From: Raoultibacter massiliensis
Lineage (GTDB): Bacteria > Actinomycetota > Coriobacteriia > Coriobacteriales > Eggerthellaceae
DNA length: 64,000 bases
Direction of reading: 5' to 3'
Assembly (NCBI RefSeq): GCF_900199545.1
Contig: NZ_LT962670.1
Span: forward strand, 171,289-235,288
Below, piece by piece: positions 53,365-63,281 of the stretch; positions within the stretch are counted from its first letter, which is position 1, and each line of letters starts with the position of its first letter. Position numbers and translations under genes: made by a program. A model generated the notes under the pieces. That model made no database searches, was not told the origin of the DNA, and worked only from the letters and a program-made list of their open reading frames with translations.

Positions 53365-54759
53365 CTACGCAAGGGCGATAGGGGCCCAAACGCGCACGCG
53401 GCACAGTTTCTTCTTCGTGCCGTCGACCGCGGTGTCGTTGATGTTCGTGTAGGTGACGAACGTCGATGTCGAACCGGTGGTGGCAAGGTAATCGCCGTAG
53501 TCGTCGTGGCCGCTTTCGAGCGGCAGGGCGAAATACGTAAGCGATCCTATATCGACGCCGCAGACGGAGTAAGTCGATTTCACGATGAACCAGCCGTTGC
53601 TCCAGGAAGGCGCGGCGGTGGGCGTGCGGGTGAACCGATACCAGGAAAGCCCCTCGTAGTCTTCGGTTCCGTGGGATTGAGCCGGCGTGTACGTGCCGAG
53701 GTTCGCTATGCCTCCGCCGTAGTTGTAGATGGCGTCGAACATGAAGGTGAACCCGTTGTCGCCGTAGCCTGCTTCGAGCGGCTTCATCGAAGTTGGAAGC
53801 ACGAGCTTGTCGCGCACCTCGCATGAATCGGCATCGAGCAAAGTGAGCTGATGGTTGACCGATGACGTATTGGTGCGGGGTGTGATGACGATACCGTCCA
53901 GAGATGCATAGGGCGGCGTGCTCATGCGCCCGGTCGAGGAATATACCACTTCGGCCGTGGAGCCGGAGCCGAATCGCGCGCGTTTGAGCAGGGAGTCCTC
54001 GGCGGTTTTTTTGCCGCCGAGCGCGGGAAGCACCTGCCAAAACGCGTTCATGCCGACCGCGGCGAGAGTAGGGGTCTCCCAACCCGAATCGCCTTCGTCG
54101 ACAAGCATCGGCGAGCCGAGCACGCCGTCGTTGAGCGATGCGGTGTAGATGCGCCAGATGCCGTCGAGAATGTTCGCTTCAGTCCAGATGAGCCCTTGCT
54201 CGCTTGCTCGAACATCGTAGATATCAAAGCCTTCGGATTGACCGACCGCCTCTTCGAGAACCGTTGCGAGCTCTCCGCTTCCCAGATAGAGCAAGGCGAT
54301 GTAGGCGAGCGGCTTTGCCGTTTCTTCGGTGGGAAGAAGGCAAGCGGCAATCGAATCGTTGTTGTTCCACAGAAGGGCGCCGTAGGGAAGATCGAAGCTG
54401 CCCACCAAGCTGACGTAGTTGGCGAGATCGTCTTCGGCGATGGCCGCCTGGTCGTCGCCGAGGACCGAAACGGCATTTTCGGGCACCTCGAGAACCGAAA
54501 TGCTCTCTTCGTCGGCACTGGGCTGGGCTGCGCTGTAAAGTGCGAAGCCTCCTCCGGCAAGGACAGCAGCGGCTCCGACGCCAACCGCTCCGTAAAGGAA
54601 ATGACGGCGAGTGATCAGCGTTTGGCCGTGCGAGGATTGCGGGGGCGTTGCCTTCGGCATTCTAGTCGGCTGCTTCGGCTTGCTCCTCGCATACGCCCGC
54701 TTCGCATTCATCTGCTTGGCGTGCGCGCGCTTCGCATGTGTGGGTCTGCGTTCAGGCAC
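53365..54759 (-). CDS. Tat-exported protein of unknown function
   Basis: A 45-residue basic leader precedes a twin-arginine signal (TRRHFLYGAVGVG) and a hydrophobic helix (residues ~51-72). The 390-residue remainder is rich in aromatic and acidic residues with repeated Trp-containing strands (e.g. WRIYTASLNDG, WYRFTRTP), consistent with a beta-propeller. I recognise no family. The start is GTG at 54759 after AGGAAAGTC. No cofactor motif is visible, so Tat use may reflect folding rather than redox. Confidence 0.65.
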   Translation of the reverse strand: MPERRPTHAKRAHAKQMNAKRAYARSKPKQPTRMPKATPPQSSHGQTLITRRHFLYGAVGVGAAAVLAGGGFALYSAAQPSADEESISVLEVPENAVSVLGDDQAAIAEDDLANYVSLVGSFDLPYGALLWNNNDSIAACLLPTEETAKPLAYIALLYLGSGELATVLEEAVGQSEGFDIYDVRASEQGLIWTEANILDGIWRIYTASLNDGVLGSPMLVDEGDSGWETPTLAAVGMNAFWQVLPALGGKKTAEDSLLKRARFGSGSTAEVVYSSTGRMSTPPYASLDGIVITPRTNTSSVNHQLTLLDADSCEVRDKLVLPTSMKPLEAGYGDNGFTFMFDAIYNYGGGIANLGTYTPAQSHGTEDYEGLSWYRFTRTPTAAPSWSNGWFIVKSTYSVCGVDIGSLTYFALPLESGHDDYGDYLATTGSTSTFVTYTNINDTAVDGTKKKLCRVRVWAPIALA

Positions 54760-54998
54760 GGTTCGACTTTCCTATACAACGGGGCCTCGGTGAATTACGC
54801 GCAGGTCGTGCGCTTGAACTCGGCAAATGCCCCCGTACAACGTTTGCGTTACTTTGCACGTTTATTGTGTCATTTACCATACGGCTTAGAGGCGAAAACG
54901 CATCAATTGCTACAATAAACGCAAACACGGTCCCGCCTACGTACTTCGTGCGGATTACCAGCGGAAATGACTGAACCGATGAGCTTGAGGAGATATCC

Positions 54999-55709
54999 AT
55001 GAGCAACGAAACGCGACGTATTTTATTGGTCGAGGACGAGAAGGCTATCCGCGATGCGGTGACGGCTTACCTCGAGCGTGAGAACTACTGGGTCACAGCT
55101 GTCGGAGACGGCCAAGAGGCCTTGGAAGAGTTTTCGAAGCACCATTTCGATCTGGTCATCCTTGACCTGATGCTTCCCCGTGTCCCGGGTGAGCGCGTAT
55201 GTCGCGCCATCCGCGACAACTCCGATGTGCCGATCATCATGCTGACCGCCAAGGGCGAGGTCGAAGATCGCATCATCGGCCTTGAGCTCGGCGCCGACGA
55301 CTACCTTGTCAAGCCGTTCAGCCCCCGCGAACTTGTTGCGCGCTCCCGCGCGCTGCTGCGCCGCGTGCATGCCGATTCCGAACCTCAGCGCGAAGTGCTC
55401 GAGTTCGGCGAGTTGACGATCGACGTGTCGGGCCACAAAGTGCTTGTCAACGGCGAAGAAATCGATCTGACCGCCAGCGAGTTCAAATTGCTCACTACGC
55501 TGTCCCGCTATCCGGGTCGCGTGTATTCGCGCATGGAGCTTGTGGAAAAGGTGCTCGGCTACGATTTCGAGGGCTACGAGCGCACGATCGACTCGCATGT
55601 GAAGAACCTGCGCGCCAAGATCGGCGACAACCCGCGCAACCCCAAGTGGCTGCATACGGTGCACGGCGTGGGCTACCGCTTCGAAGATCCCACTAAAGCC
55701 GGCCAGTAA
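54999..55709 (+). CDS. OmpR/PhoB-type response regulator
   Basis: The 236-residue protein has a receiver domain with acidic pocket Glu12-Asp13, phosphorylated Asp56 (LVILDLMLPR) and Lys in VKPF, followed by an OmpR-type winged helix (residues ~135-230). The ATG follows GAGGAGATATCC. It is 11 bp before its cognate kinase. Confidence 0.95.
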   Translation: MSNETRRILLVEDEKAIRDAVTAYLERENYWVTAVGDGQEALEEFSKHHFDLVILDLMLPRVPGERVCRAIRDNSDVPIIMLTAKGEVEDRIIGLELGADDYLVKPFSPRELVARSRALLRRVHADSEPQREVLEFGELTIDVSGHKVLVNGEEIDLTASEFKLLTTLSRYPGRVYSRMELVEKVLGYDFEGYERTIDSHVKNLRAKIGDNPRNPKWLHTVHGVGYRFEDPTKAGQ

Positions 55710-55720
55710 GCACGTACTCG

Positions 55721-57412
55721 GTGGTCAAAAGAGATAATATAGCCGCCGATCCTGACGGCGGCGCGACCCGCCCCCGCTTTTGGTCGAACCTGACGTACAC
55801 GACCCGCCTGACGGTGTCGTTCGCCGCGATCGCCGCCATGACGGCGCTCGTGGCGATTGGCGTGCTCTCGTTCGTGTGGGAGCAGCATTTCCAGGCTTAC
55901 ACCGAAGCCAATCTGAAGAACACCGCGAGCAGCATCGCGAGCGGGGTCGCCAGGCAGTACGCCGAGCACGGCGGTTACTACGATCCCGATGGGAGCGTGA
56001 ACAACGAGGTAACCTCGTCGGCTCGATACGTGTACGAGAATTCGAAGGGCGTCGGTATCGTCGTGTACGATACGGTCAACCATCAAACGATATGGGATAG
56101 CACGCTTATAGATACCTCAAGCGACGAGGGCGGCAATTCCGATGGACAAGCGCAGGTGCCCACCGGCGTCGATTCCGACGCCCAGTCAGGCGATGTCCCC
56201 GCAGACGATCAGGCTGCCGGAGGTACTCCGCAAGGCGATGCGACCGACGCTGCTTCCGGCGAGCAGGCCTCCGGTCAAGCAGACCAAGGCGCCGATGCGA
56301 AGACGAATATACTGAAGCAATCGCTCAAACCGTCCGACAACTACGTCGAAGTACCGATCAAAGTCGACAACGAAAAGATCGGATCGGTATCGGTGTGGGT
56401 GTACGGTTCGAACACCCTGCTGCTTCCCCAAGATGTCGAGTTCCGCGAAAAATCGTATCAGGCGATGTTCTTCGCCGCAGCTATCGCAATCATCCTTGCT
56501 CTGTGCATCGGCTTTCTGTTCGCGCGCAATCTGGTGCGGCCGATCAACCGCATGACGAAAACGGCGAAGGCCATCAAAGAGGGGGATATGTCGGCCCGCA
56601 CCGAAATGCACGGCGACGATGAGATATCCCGCCTTGGCGAAACGTTCGACGAGATGGCCGAGTCGGTCGAGAAAGACCGCGAGCTCGAGCGCCGCCTCAC
56701 GACCGACGTTGCCCACGAACTGCGCACGCCGCTCATGGCCATCCAATCGACGGTCGAGGCAATGGTCGACGGCGTGTTCGAAGCCGATACCGAACGCCTT
56801 GAAACGGTGAATTCGGAAGTGCAGCGCTTGAGCCGTCTCGTGGATGCCCTGCTGAAGCTTTCGCGGCTCGAAAACCGTTCGACGCCCATGAAGGAGGAGG
56901 TCGTTGACGTGGGATCGCTTATAGCGGGCATCGTTTCCACGCATGACGCTTTCGTCAACGATTCGGGCCTTTCGATGGAATTCCATGCTCAGCCGGGTGT
57001 GTACGTATACGGCGACGCGGATATGATCAGGCAGGCAACCGCCAACCTCATATCCAATGCCGTGCGCTATACTCCCGAAGGCGGACACATCACGGTTAAC
57101 GTCAAAAAAGGCGATATCATGGCCTCGATTGCGGTCAAGGACACCGGCATCGGCCTTTCGCCCGAAGAGGCGAAGATGGTGTTCTCGCGGTTCTGGCGCG
57201 CCGATGCGGGTCGCAACCGCGAAAGCGGCGGCCTCGGAGTGGGGCTTGCGGTTGTGAAGGAAATCGTGGATCGTCACGGCGGTTGGGTGCACGTCGAGGG
57301 CAAGCCCAACGAGGGGGCAACGTTCACGATCTACATCCCGCTCTATGATGAAAACAGGGTGAAAAACCGAGCCAAAAACAAAGAAAAGTCGAAGTCGCGC
57401 CCGAAGAAGTAA
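55721..57412 (+). CDS. Sensor histidine kinase
   Basis: The 563-residue protein has one helix near residues 27-50, a periplasmic domain of about 195 residues, a second helix (~248-268), HAMP, HisKA with His332 in VAHELRTPL and an HATPase domain (NLISNAVRY, DTGIGLSPEE, GLGVGLAVVKE). The outer domain contains a Gly/Asp/Gln/Ala-rich stretch (residues ~130-195) that looks disordered. The start is GTG with no clear ribosome site, 11 bp after the regulator gene, so translation is probably coupled. Confidence 0.93.
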   Translation: MVKRDNIAADPDGGATRPRFWSNLTYTTRLTVSFAAIAAMTALVAIGVLSFVWEQHFQAYTEANLKNTASSIASGVARQYAEHGGYYDPDGSVNNEVTSSARYVYENSKGVGIVVYDTVNHQTIWDSTLIDTSSDEGGNSDGQAQVPTGVDSDAQSGDVPADDQAAGGTPQGDATDAASGEQASGQADQGADAKTNILKQSLKPSDNYVEVPIKVDNEKIGSVSVWVYGSNTLLLPQDVEFREKSYQAMFFAAAIAIILALCIGFLFARNLVRPINRMTKTAKAIKEGDMSARTEMHGDDEISRLGETFDEMAESVEKDRELERRLTTDVAHELRTPLMAIQSTVEAMVDGVFEADTERLETVNSEVQRLSRLVDALLKLSRLENRSTPMKEEVVDVGSLIAGIVSTHDAFVNDSGLSMEFHAQPGVYVYGDADMIRQATANLISNAVRYTPEGGHITVNVKKGDIMASIAVKDTGIGLSPEEAKMVFSRFWRADAGRNRESGGLGVGLAVVKEIVDRHGGWVHVEGKPNEGATFTIYIPLYDENRVKNRAKNKEKSKSRPKK

Positions 57413-57499
57413 CCCATCATGCTATCGTGTCCAATTATGGTGGATTGCAAACGCATACCCGGTATCAAACGGAGCCTTTAGGAAGGAAGATCAAGCGAC

Positions 57500-58372
57500 A
57501 TGTCCGGAATCGACATCAAGCCCGATGCGCAGGGAAAAGTGCGCGACCTGTACGATCTCGGCGACAAGCTGCTGCTCGTCGCGTCGGATCGAATCTCGGC
57601 GTTCGATTACATTCTCGAGGATGAGATTCCCTACAAAGGGCAGGTGCTCACGCAGCTTTCGTGCTTCTGGTTCGAGCTGCTTGACGGCGTGATCGAAAAC
57701 CATCTGATTTCCGCTGACGTCAAAGATCTGCCCGAGCAGTTCAAGCCCTATGAAGACTATCTGCGTGGGCGGTTCATGCTGGTGAAGAAGGCCGATATGT
57801 TCCCGGTGGAATGCATCGTGCGCGGTTATCTTGCGGGCAGCGGCCTGAAGGAGTACGAGCGTGAGGGCACGGTGTGCGGCATAGAGCTTCCGCAGGGCCT
57901 TGTGAATTCTTCCAAGCTCGAAACCCCCATCTTCACGCCTTCGACCAAGGCCGAGATCGGCGATCACGACGAGAACATCAGCTTCGAGCGCACGGCTGAG
58001 CTCATCGGCGACGAGGCGGCTGCGGCGCTGCGCGACCTGTCGATCAAGGTGTATTCCACGGCTCGCGACCATGCGGCCGCCCAGGGAATCATCATCGCCG
58101 ATACGAAGTTCGAGTTCGGGCGCGTAGACGGCAAGATCATCCTCGGCGACGAGGTGCTCACCCCCGATTCGTCGCGTTTCTGGGCCGTTGACACCTACGC
58201 GGAAGGACAAGAGCAGCCGAGCTTCGATAAGCAGTTCGTCCGCAATTGGCTCAACGACAACTGGGATCGTACGGGCAATCCGCCCCGCCTTCCGCAGGAT
58301 GTCATCGAGAAGACGAGCGAGAAGTACATCCAGGCGTATGAGCGCATTACCGGGCGTACGTTCGAGAAGTAG
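57500..58372 (+). CDS. purC: Phosphoribosylaminoimidazole-succinocarboxamide synthase
   Basis: PurC joins CAIR and aspartate with ATP in purine synthesis. The 290-residue protein shows GKVRDLYDLGDKLLLVASDR at the start, VECIVRGYLAGSGLKEY, and the DEVLTPDSSRFW motif. AGGAAGG lies upstream of the ATG. purL lies 0.9 kb downstream, separated by a small membrane-protein gene. Confidence 0.97.
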   Translation: MSGIDIKPDAQGKVRDLYDLGDKLLLVASDRISAFDYILEDEIPYKGQVLTQLSCFWFELLDGVIENHLISADVKDLPEQFKPYEDYLRGRFMLVKKADMFPVECIVRGYLAGSGLKEYEREGTVCGIELPQGLVNSSKLETPIFTPSTKAEIGDHDENISFERTAELIGDEAAAALRDLSIKVYSTARDHAAAQGIIIADTKFEFGRVDGKIILGDEVLTPDSSRFWAVDTYAEGQEQPSFDKQFVRNWLNDNWDRTGNPPRLPQDVIEKTSEKYIQAYERITGRTFEK

Positions 58373-58453
58373 ATACCGCCGCGATGTCGTTCGGTGCGCT
58401 GAGCGCACGGGCGGCGGATGCGAGCAAGAGCACAACGAGGGAGTTTTACTGCA

Positions 58454-59176
58454 ATGAGTCAAAGAAACCCGATGAACGATCGCTACACGACTGACGACCG
58501 TAAGGGCCAGACGCGTAAGAGCGCGGCGAAGATGAAGCCGAAGACCAAAGCCGCTTCGACGGTGCACGTTCAGAGCACGACGAAGACGAAGCAGCAGAAA
58601 AAGGCCGAGCAGAAAGCCGCTCGCCAGAAGCAGTCGCAGGTTGATCGCAAGTACTACAATCCTCCGACGCAGGAATACAAGAAGCTTCGCCGCCTGTGGT
58701 GGATCCTGCTGGTTGCCGCCATCGCCATGACGGCGTTCTCGTGGTTCGCCCGTTCGCTGTTCCCGAACAACGAGATGGTGAGCTTCGTCGCCCTCGGAAT
58801 GGCATACGTGCTGATCATCGCCGCACTGTACGTGGACTTCTCGAAGATCCGAAAGGTTCGTCGCGCCTATCAGGAAGAGATGGAGTCCAAGAAGACCAAA
58901 GAGGTCCGCGCCGCCGAAAAGCAGGCGAAGGCTGCAGCTCAGGCGAAGGCTGAAAAGTCCAAGGACGAAACGCCCGCCGTCGAAGCTCCGAAGAAGCGCA
59001 GTTTGTTCGGCAGCGGGTTCCGGTTGTCGAAGGCGGAATCCGCTAAAGAGGAGAAGAAGGCCGAGAAGGCTCCCGCCAAGACGTCGGGCGATGCGGCGAA
59101 TGCCGATTCGACCGAGGGCAACAGCATCATCGGCAAAATCAAGAAGGGCAGCGAAGCTAAGGATTCGGCGAAATAG
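58454..59176 (+). CDS. Lys/Ala-rich two-helix membrane protein
   Basis: The 240-residue protein has a basic N-terminal arm (residues 1-75), two membrane helices (residues ~80-130), and a Lys/Ala/Glu-rich coiled C-terminal tail. It resembles the DUF3043-type proteins of actinobacteria; function unknown. GAGGGAG lies 12 bases before the ATG. Confidence 0.7.
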   Translation: MSQRNPMNDRYTTDDRKGQTRKSAAKMKPKTKAASTVHVQSTTKTKQQKKAEQKAARQKQSQVDRKYYNPPTQEYKKLRRLWWILLVAAIAMTAFSWFARSLFPNNEMVSFVALGMAYVLIIAALYVDFSKIRKVRRAYQEEMESKKTKEVRAAEKQAKAAAQAKAEKSKDETPAVEAPKKRSLFGSGFRLSKAESAKEEKKAEKAPAKTSGDAANADSTEGNSIIGKIKKGSEAKDSAK

Positions 59177-59296
59177 CAGACCGCCCTGGCAGAAACGCGT
59201 TCGGGCGAGAGGGTCAGCGGAGCAGCCATCCGAGCAGGCCGAACCTGGACGTGCATTCACATCGGTATGCATGACGAGGAAGGTAGGAGCTCATTC

Positions 59297-62200
59297 ATGG
59301 TTTCTCGTGTCTACGTGGAGAAGAAACCCGGTTTCGACGTTGAGGCCCAGCAACTCTGTTCGGAACTGCACAGCATTCTGGGCATCGACGGGCTTGCGGG
59401 CCTTCGGCTGGTAAACCGCTACGACGTCGAAGGCATTTCAGACGAGCTGTTCGCCCAGTGCGTCCCCACCGTGTTCAGCGAGCCTCAGTCGGATATCGCT
59501 GCGACCGAGATGCCCGATGCGGATGGAGCGGTCGTCTTCGCGGTCGAGTACCTTCCCGGGCAGTTCGACCAGCGTGCCGATTCGGCAAGCGAATGCATTC
59601 AACTCATCAGCCAGGGCGAGCGTCCCGAGGTGCGCAGCGCCAAGGTGTACATGCTTGCAGGCGATTTGACCGAGGCGGACGTAGAGGCCATCAAGCGCTA
59701 CGTCATCAACCCTATCGAGGCGCGCGAGGCATCGCTTGAGATGCGCGAGACGCTGCATATGGCTCAGCCGGTTCCTGCGATGGTCGAGACGGTGGATGGC
59801 TTCCTCGGGCTTGACGAAGCGGGCCTTGCGTCTTTCATCGCCGAGCGCGGCCTTGCGATGGACCTTGCCGATATAGTGTTCTGCCAGCAGTATTTCGCCG
59901 AAGAGGGCCGAAACCCCACGATCACCGAAATCAAGATGATCGATACTTACTGGTCGGATCATTGCCGCCACACGACGTTCGGCACCGAGCTCAACGTGCA
60001 CACCATCGATGACGAAGCGGTGCGGGCGGCGTTCGAGAAGTATCTTGCCATGCGCCACGAGCTCGGTCGCGACGAGAAGCCCATCTGCCTTATGGATATG
60101 GGCACTATCGGCGCGCGCTACCTCAAGGCGAAGGGCATTCTCACCGATTTGGACGAATCGGAAGAGATCAATGCATGTACGGTGAAGATCACGTGCGATG
60201 TGGATGGCGAAGAGCAGGAGTGGCTCTATCTGTTCAAGAACGAAACGCACAACCATCCCACCGAAATCGAGCCGTTCGGGGGTGCTGCTACGTGCGTGGG
60301 CGGAGCCATTCGCGATCCGCTTTCGGGCCGCAGCTACGTCTATCAGGCCATGCGCGTAACCGGCGCGGCCGATCCGCTCGTGCCCGTGTCAGAAACGCTT
60401 CCCGGCAAGCTGCCGCAGCGCAAGCTCGTGACCACGGCTGCGGCGGGGTATTCTTCTTACGGCAACCAGATCGGCCTCGCAACGGGTCAGGTGAACGAAC
60501 TGTACCATCCGGGCTACGCGGCCAAGCGCATGGAGATCGGTGCGGTGGTGGGGGCGACGCCGGCTGACCATGTGCGTCGCGAGACGCCGGCACCCGGCGA
60601 TGTGATCGTGCTTCTGGGCGGTCGCACGGGCCGCGACGGCATCGGGGGAGCGACAGGGTCTTCCAAGGCGCATACGCTGGGAAGCCTTGAGAGCTGCGGT
60701 GCCGAAGTGCAGAAGGGAAACGCGCCTGTCGAGCGCAAGATCCAGCGTTTGTTCCGTCGCGGTGATGCCTGCCGCTTGATCAAGCGCTGCAACGACTTCG
60801 GGGCGGGCGGCGTATCGGTTGCGGTCGGCGAGCTGGCCGACGGTCTGAGCATCGACTTGAACCAGGTTCCCAAGAAGTACGACGGCCTCGACGGCACCGA
60901 GCTCGCCATTTCCGAGAGCCAGGAGCGCATGGCCGTGGCGCTTGCCGCCGAAGATGCGGATGCGTTTATCGCACTTGCTCACGAGGAGAATCTCGAGGCG
61001 ACTCCGATCGCTACGGTGACAGAGGAAGCGCGCGTTCGGATGAATTGGAACGGCGAAACCATCGTGGATGTGAGCCGCGATTTCCTTGCCTCCAACGGTG
61101 CGCCCAAGCATCAGGACGTGCATATTGCGCAAGGCGGCGCTTATGAGCGCGCATGGGAGGGCGATACGCTTTCCGAGCGCATGCATTCGCTTGTGACCGA
61201 TTTGAACGTGGCATCGAACAAGGGCCTTTCCGAGCGGTTCGATTCCACCATCGGGGCTGCTACGGTGCTCATGCCGTTCGGCGGCAAGCACCAGCTGACG
61301 CCGAACATGGCGATGGTCGCCAAGCTTCCCGTCGACGGCGAAACGACCACGTGCAGCGGCATGGCGTGGGGCTTCAACCCGTATATCAGCGAGGCGAATC
61401 AGTTTACGGGCGCGTATCTGGCGGTGGTCGAGAGCGTTGCGAAGCTGGTGGCCGCTGGATTCAAGCATGAAGACGCCTATCTGACTTTGCAGGAGTACTT
61501 CGAGCGCTTGCGCGATGAGGACAAGCGGTGGGGCAAGCCCGCAGCGGCCGTGCTCGGTGCGCTTATGGCTCAGGTCGATCTGGGCATCGGTGCCATCGGC
61601 GGCAAGGATTCCATGTCAGGCAGCTTCGAGAGCCTTGATGTGCCCCCCACGCTCGTGAGCTTCGCAACGGCAGTGGGCTCGGTCGATCGCGTGACTTCGG
61701 CCGAGTTCAAGCGGGCAGGTGCGCGGGTGATCGCAGTCAAGCCGCGCTATGCCAACCTCATTCCCGAAGCGGAAAGCATGTGCGAAACGCTGACGCTGGT
61801 GGAAAAGCTGATCGGCGAAGGTGGTGCGGCGGCCGTTTCGACGCTCGGGTACGGGTGCGCTGCGGAAGCGTTGTTCAAGATGTGCGTTGGCAACGGCATC
61901 GGCATTGCGGTTGACGAGGGCGTGAAGGCCGAAAGCCTCTTCTGCCCCGCTTACGGGACGTTCGTCGTCGAGCTTGCCGAGGGTGCCGAGGCGCCTGCAT
62001 CGACCGAGCTTACGACCATCGTGGCGATGGGCGAAACGAGCGCCGACTACGCGTTTTCGGCGGCGGGCGAGACGATCGACCTGGCCGAATTGCAGGAAGC
62101 GTGGGAAGGCAAGATGGAGCCCGTATTCCCGTATCGCGGTTCGGGCGAGGCAGTCGAGACGGTGAGCTGCGTCGATGCGGTTCCTCTTACGTACAACGGC

Positions 62201-63010
62201 GCGATCGCGAAGCCGCGCGTCATCATCCCCGTGTTCCCCGGCACCAACTGCGAATACGATACTGTGCGCGCGTTCGAGCGCGCGGGGGCGGTGGCCGATG
62301 TTCTCGTGGTGAACAACCTCACACCCGACCGCGTTGCAGAAAGCACCGAAGCGCTGGTGAAGGCTATCAAGAACAGCCAGATCATCATGTTGCCCGGGGG
62401 CTTTTCGGGCGGCGACGAGCCCGATGGTTCCGCGAAGTTCATCACCGCGTTCTTCCGCGCACCTGCGGTGACCGAGGCGGTGCGCGATCTGTTGCAGAAT
62501 CGCGACGGTCTCATGCTCGGCATTTGCAACGGGTTCCAGGCGCTCGTAAAGCTGGGCCTGGTGCCCTTCGGCGACATCCGCCCGATGGACGAAACCTGCC
62601 CGACGCTCACGTACAACTCGATCGGGCGGCACCAGAGCCGCCTCGTGCGCACGCGGGTCGCATCGAGCCTGTCGCCGTGGCTTTCGCGCTGCAAGGTGGG
62701 CGATGTGCACACCGTTGCCATCAGTCACGGCGAAGGCCGTTTCGTTGCATCGCCCGAGCTTGTCAAGCAGATGAAGGCGGCGGGGCAGATAGCCACGCAG
62801 TACGTCGATGCAGATGGCGTGCCGTCGATGGACCTTTCGGTGAACCCCAACGGGTCGATGCTCGCGATCGAGGGCATCACGAGTCCCGATGGCCGCATCT
62901 TCGGCAAGATGGGACACACCGAGCGCAGCGGCAACGGACTGTACAAGAACGTTCCCGGCGATCTGTACCAGCCGCTTTTCGAAGGCGGCGTCGGCTACTT
63001 CATCGACTAA
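59297..63010 (+). CDS. purL: Phosphoribosylformylglycinamidine synthase, single-chain
   Basis: This enzyme converts FGAR and glutamine to FGAM. The 1237-residue chain combines an N-terminal PurS-like part, two AIR-synthase halves (with HNHPTEIEPFGGAATCVGG and NDFGAGGVSVAVGELADG) and a C-terminal glutaminase domain with the nucleophile Cys near residue 1077 in LGICNGFQAL. Actinobacteria and firmicutes often use split PurSLQ; this is the large E. coli-like type. The ATG at 59297 follows GGAGCTCATTC. Confidence 0.97.
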   Translation: MVSRVYVEKKPGFDVEAQQLCSELHSILGIDGLAGLRLVNRYDVEGISDELFAQCVPTVFSEPQSDIAATEMPDADGAVVFAVEYLPGQFDQRADSASECIQLISQGERPEVRSAKVYMLAGDLTEADVEAIKRYVINPIEAREASLEMRETLHMAQPVPAMVETVDGFLGLDEAGLASFIAERGLAMDLADIVFCQQYFAEEGRNPTITEIKMIDTYWSDHCRHTTFGTELNVHTIDDEAVRAAFEKYLAMRHELGRDEKPICLMDMGTIGARYLKAKGILTDLDESEEINACTVKITCDVDGEEQEWLYLFKNETHNHPTEIEPFGGAATCVGGAIRDPLSGRSYVYQAMRVTGAADPLVPVSETLPGKLPQRKLVTTAAAGYSSYGNQIGLATGQVNELYHPGYAAKRMEIGAVVGATPADHVRRETPAPGDVIVLLGGRTGRDGIGGATGSSKAHTLGSLESCGAEVQKGNAPVERKIQRLFRRGDACRLIKRCNDFGAGGVSVAVGELADGLSIDLNQVPKKYDGLDGTELAISESQERMAVALAAEDADAFIALAHEENLEATPIATVTEEARVRMNWNGETIVDVSRDFLASNGAPKHQDVHIAQGGAYERAWEGDTLSERMHSLVTDLNVASNKGLSERFDSTIGAATVLMPFGGKHQLTPNMAMVAKLPVDGETTTCSGMAWGFNPYISEANQFTGAYLAVVESVAKLVAAGFKHEDAYLTLQEYFERLRDEDKRWGKPAAAVLGALMAQVDLGIGAIGGKDSMSGSFESLDVPPTLVSFATAVGSVDRVTSAEFKRAGARVIAVKPRYANLIPEAESMCETLTLVEKLIGEGGAAAVSTLGYGCAAEALFKMCVGNGIGIAVDEGVKAESLFCPAYGTFVVELAEGAEAPASTELTTIVAMGETSADYAFSAAGETIDLAELQEAWEGKMEPVFPYRGSGEAVETVSCVDAVPLTYNGAIAKPRVIIPVFPGTNCEYDTVRAFERAGAVADVLVVNNLTPDRVAESTEALVKAIKNSQIIMLPGGFSGGDEPDGSAKFITAFFRAPAVTEAVRDLLQNRDGLMLGICNGFQALVKLGLVPFGDIRPMDETCPTLTYNSIGRHQSRLVRTRVASSLSPWLSRCKVGDVHTVAISHGEGRFVASPELVKQMKAAGQIATQYVDADGVPSMDLSVNPNGSMLAIEGITSPDGRIFGKMGHTERSGNGLYKNVPGDLYQPLFEGGVGYFID

Positions 63011-63013
63011 AGG

Positions 63014-63040
63014 CGGAATCTCGCATTCCGGATTGTGAAA
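63014..63040 (+). repeat. Copy of the CGGAATCT-type short repeat
   Basis: CGGAATCTCGCATTCCGGAT, followed by TGTGAAA, starts 4 bp after the purL stop and 51 bp before a parS site. Confidence 0.45.
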
Positions 63041-63042
63041 CG

Positions 63043-63067
63043 AGGGGCTCGCATGGCGGGCCCCTTT
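63043..63067 (+). terminator. Probable purL terminator
   Basis: AGGGGC pairs with GCCCCT around a 11-base loop and is followed by TT. Confidence 0.55.
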
Positions 63068-63090
63068 GCTCGCCATGAAACACGAACAAA

Positions 63091-63106
63091 TGTTTCACGT
63101 GAAACA
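63091..63106. promoter_or_regulatory. Perfect parS palindrome
   Basis: TGTTTCACGTGAAACA with AAA/TTT flanks extends the dyad to 22 bp. It lies between purL and the permease gene. Confidence 0.8.
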
Positions 63107-63281
63107 TTTGGCGTTGTTTCGCGGATATGCGAGTTTTCGAGCAGGCGTTCTTGCTGCGGTCGCATATGTGTTTTAGTGTATTCTTCTTCGCGTGAATTGC
63201 TGCATGGAATCGGTTGACGAAAGAGGGGTGGGCATGAAATGAGGTCGAGGGCGTCAGTTCTTTTTTGCGAAAGGGCCACCC

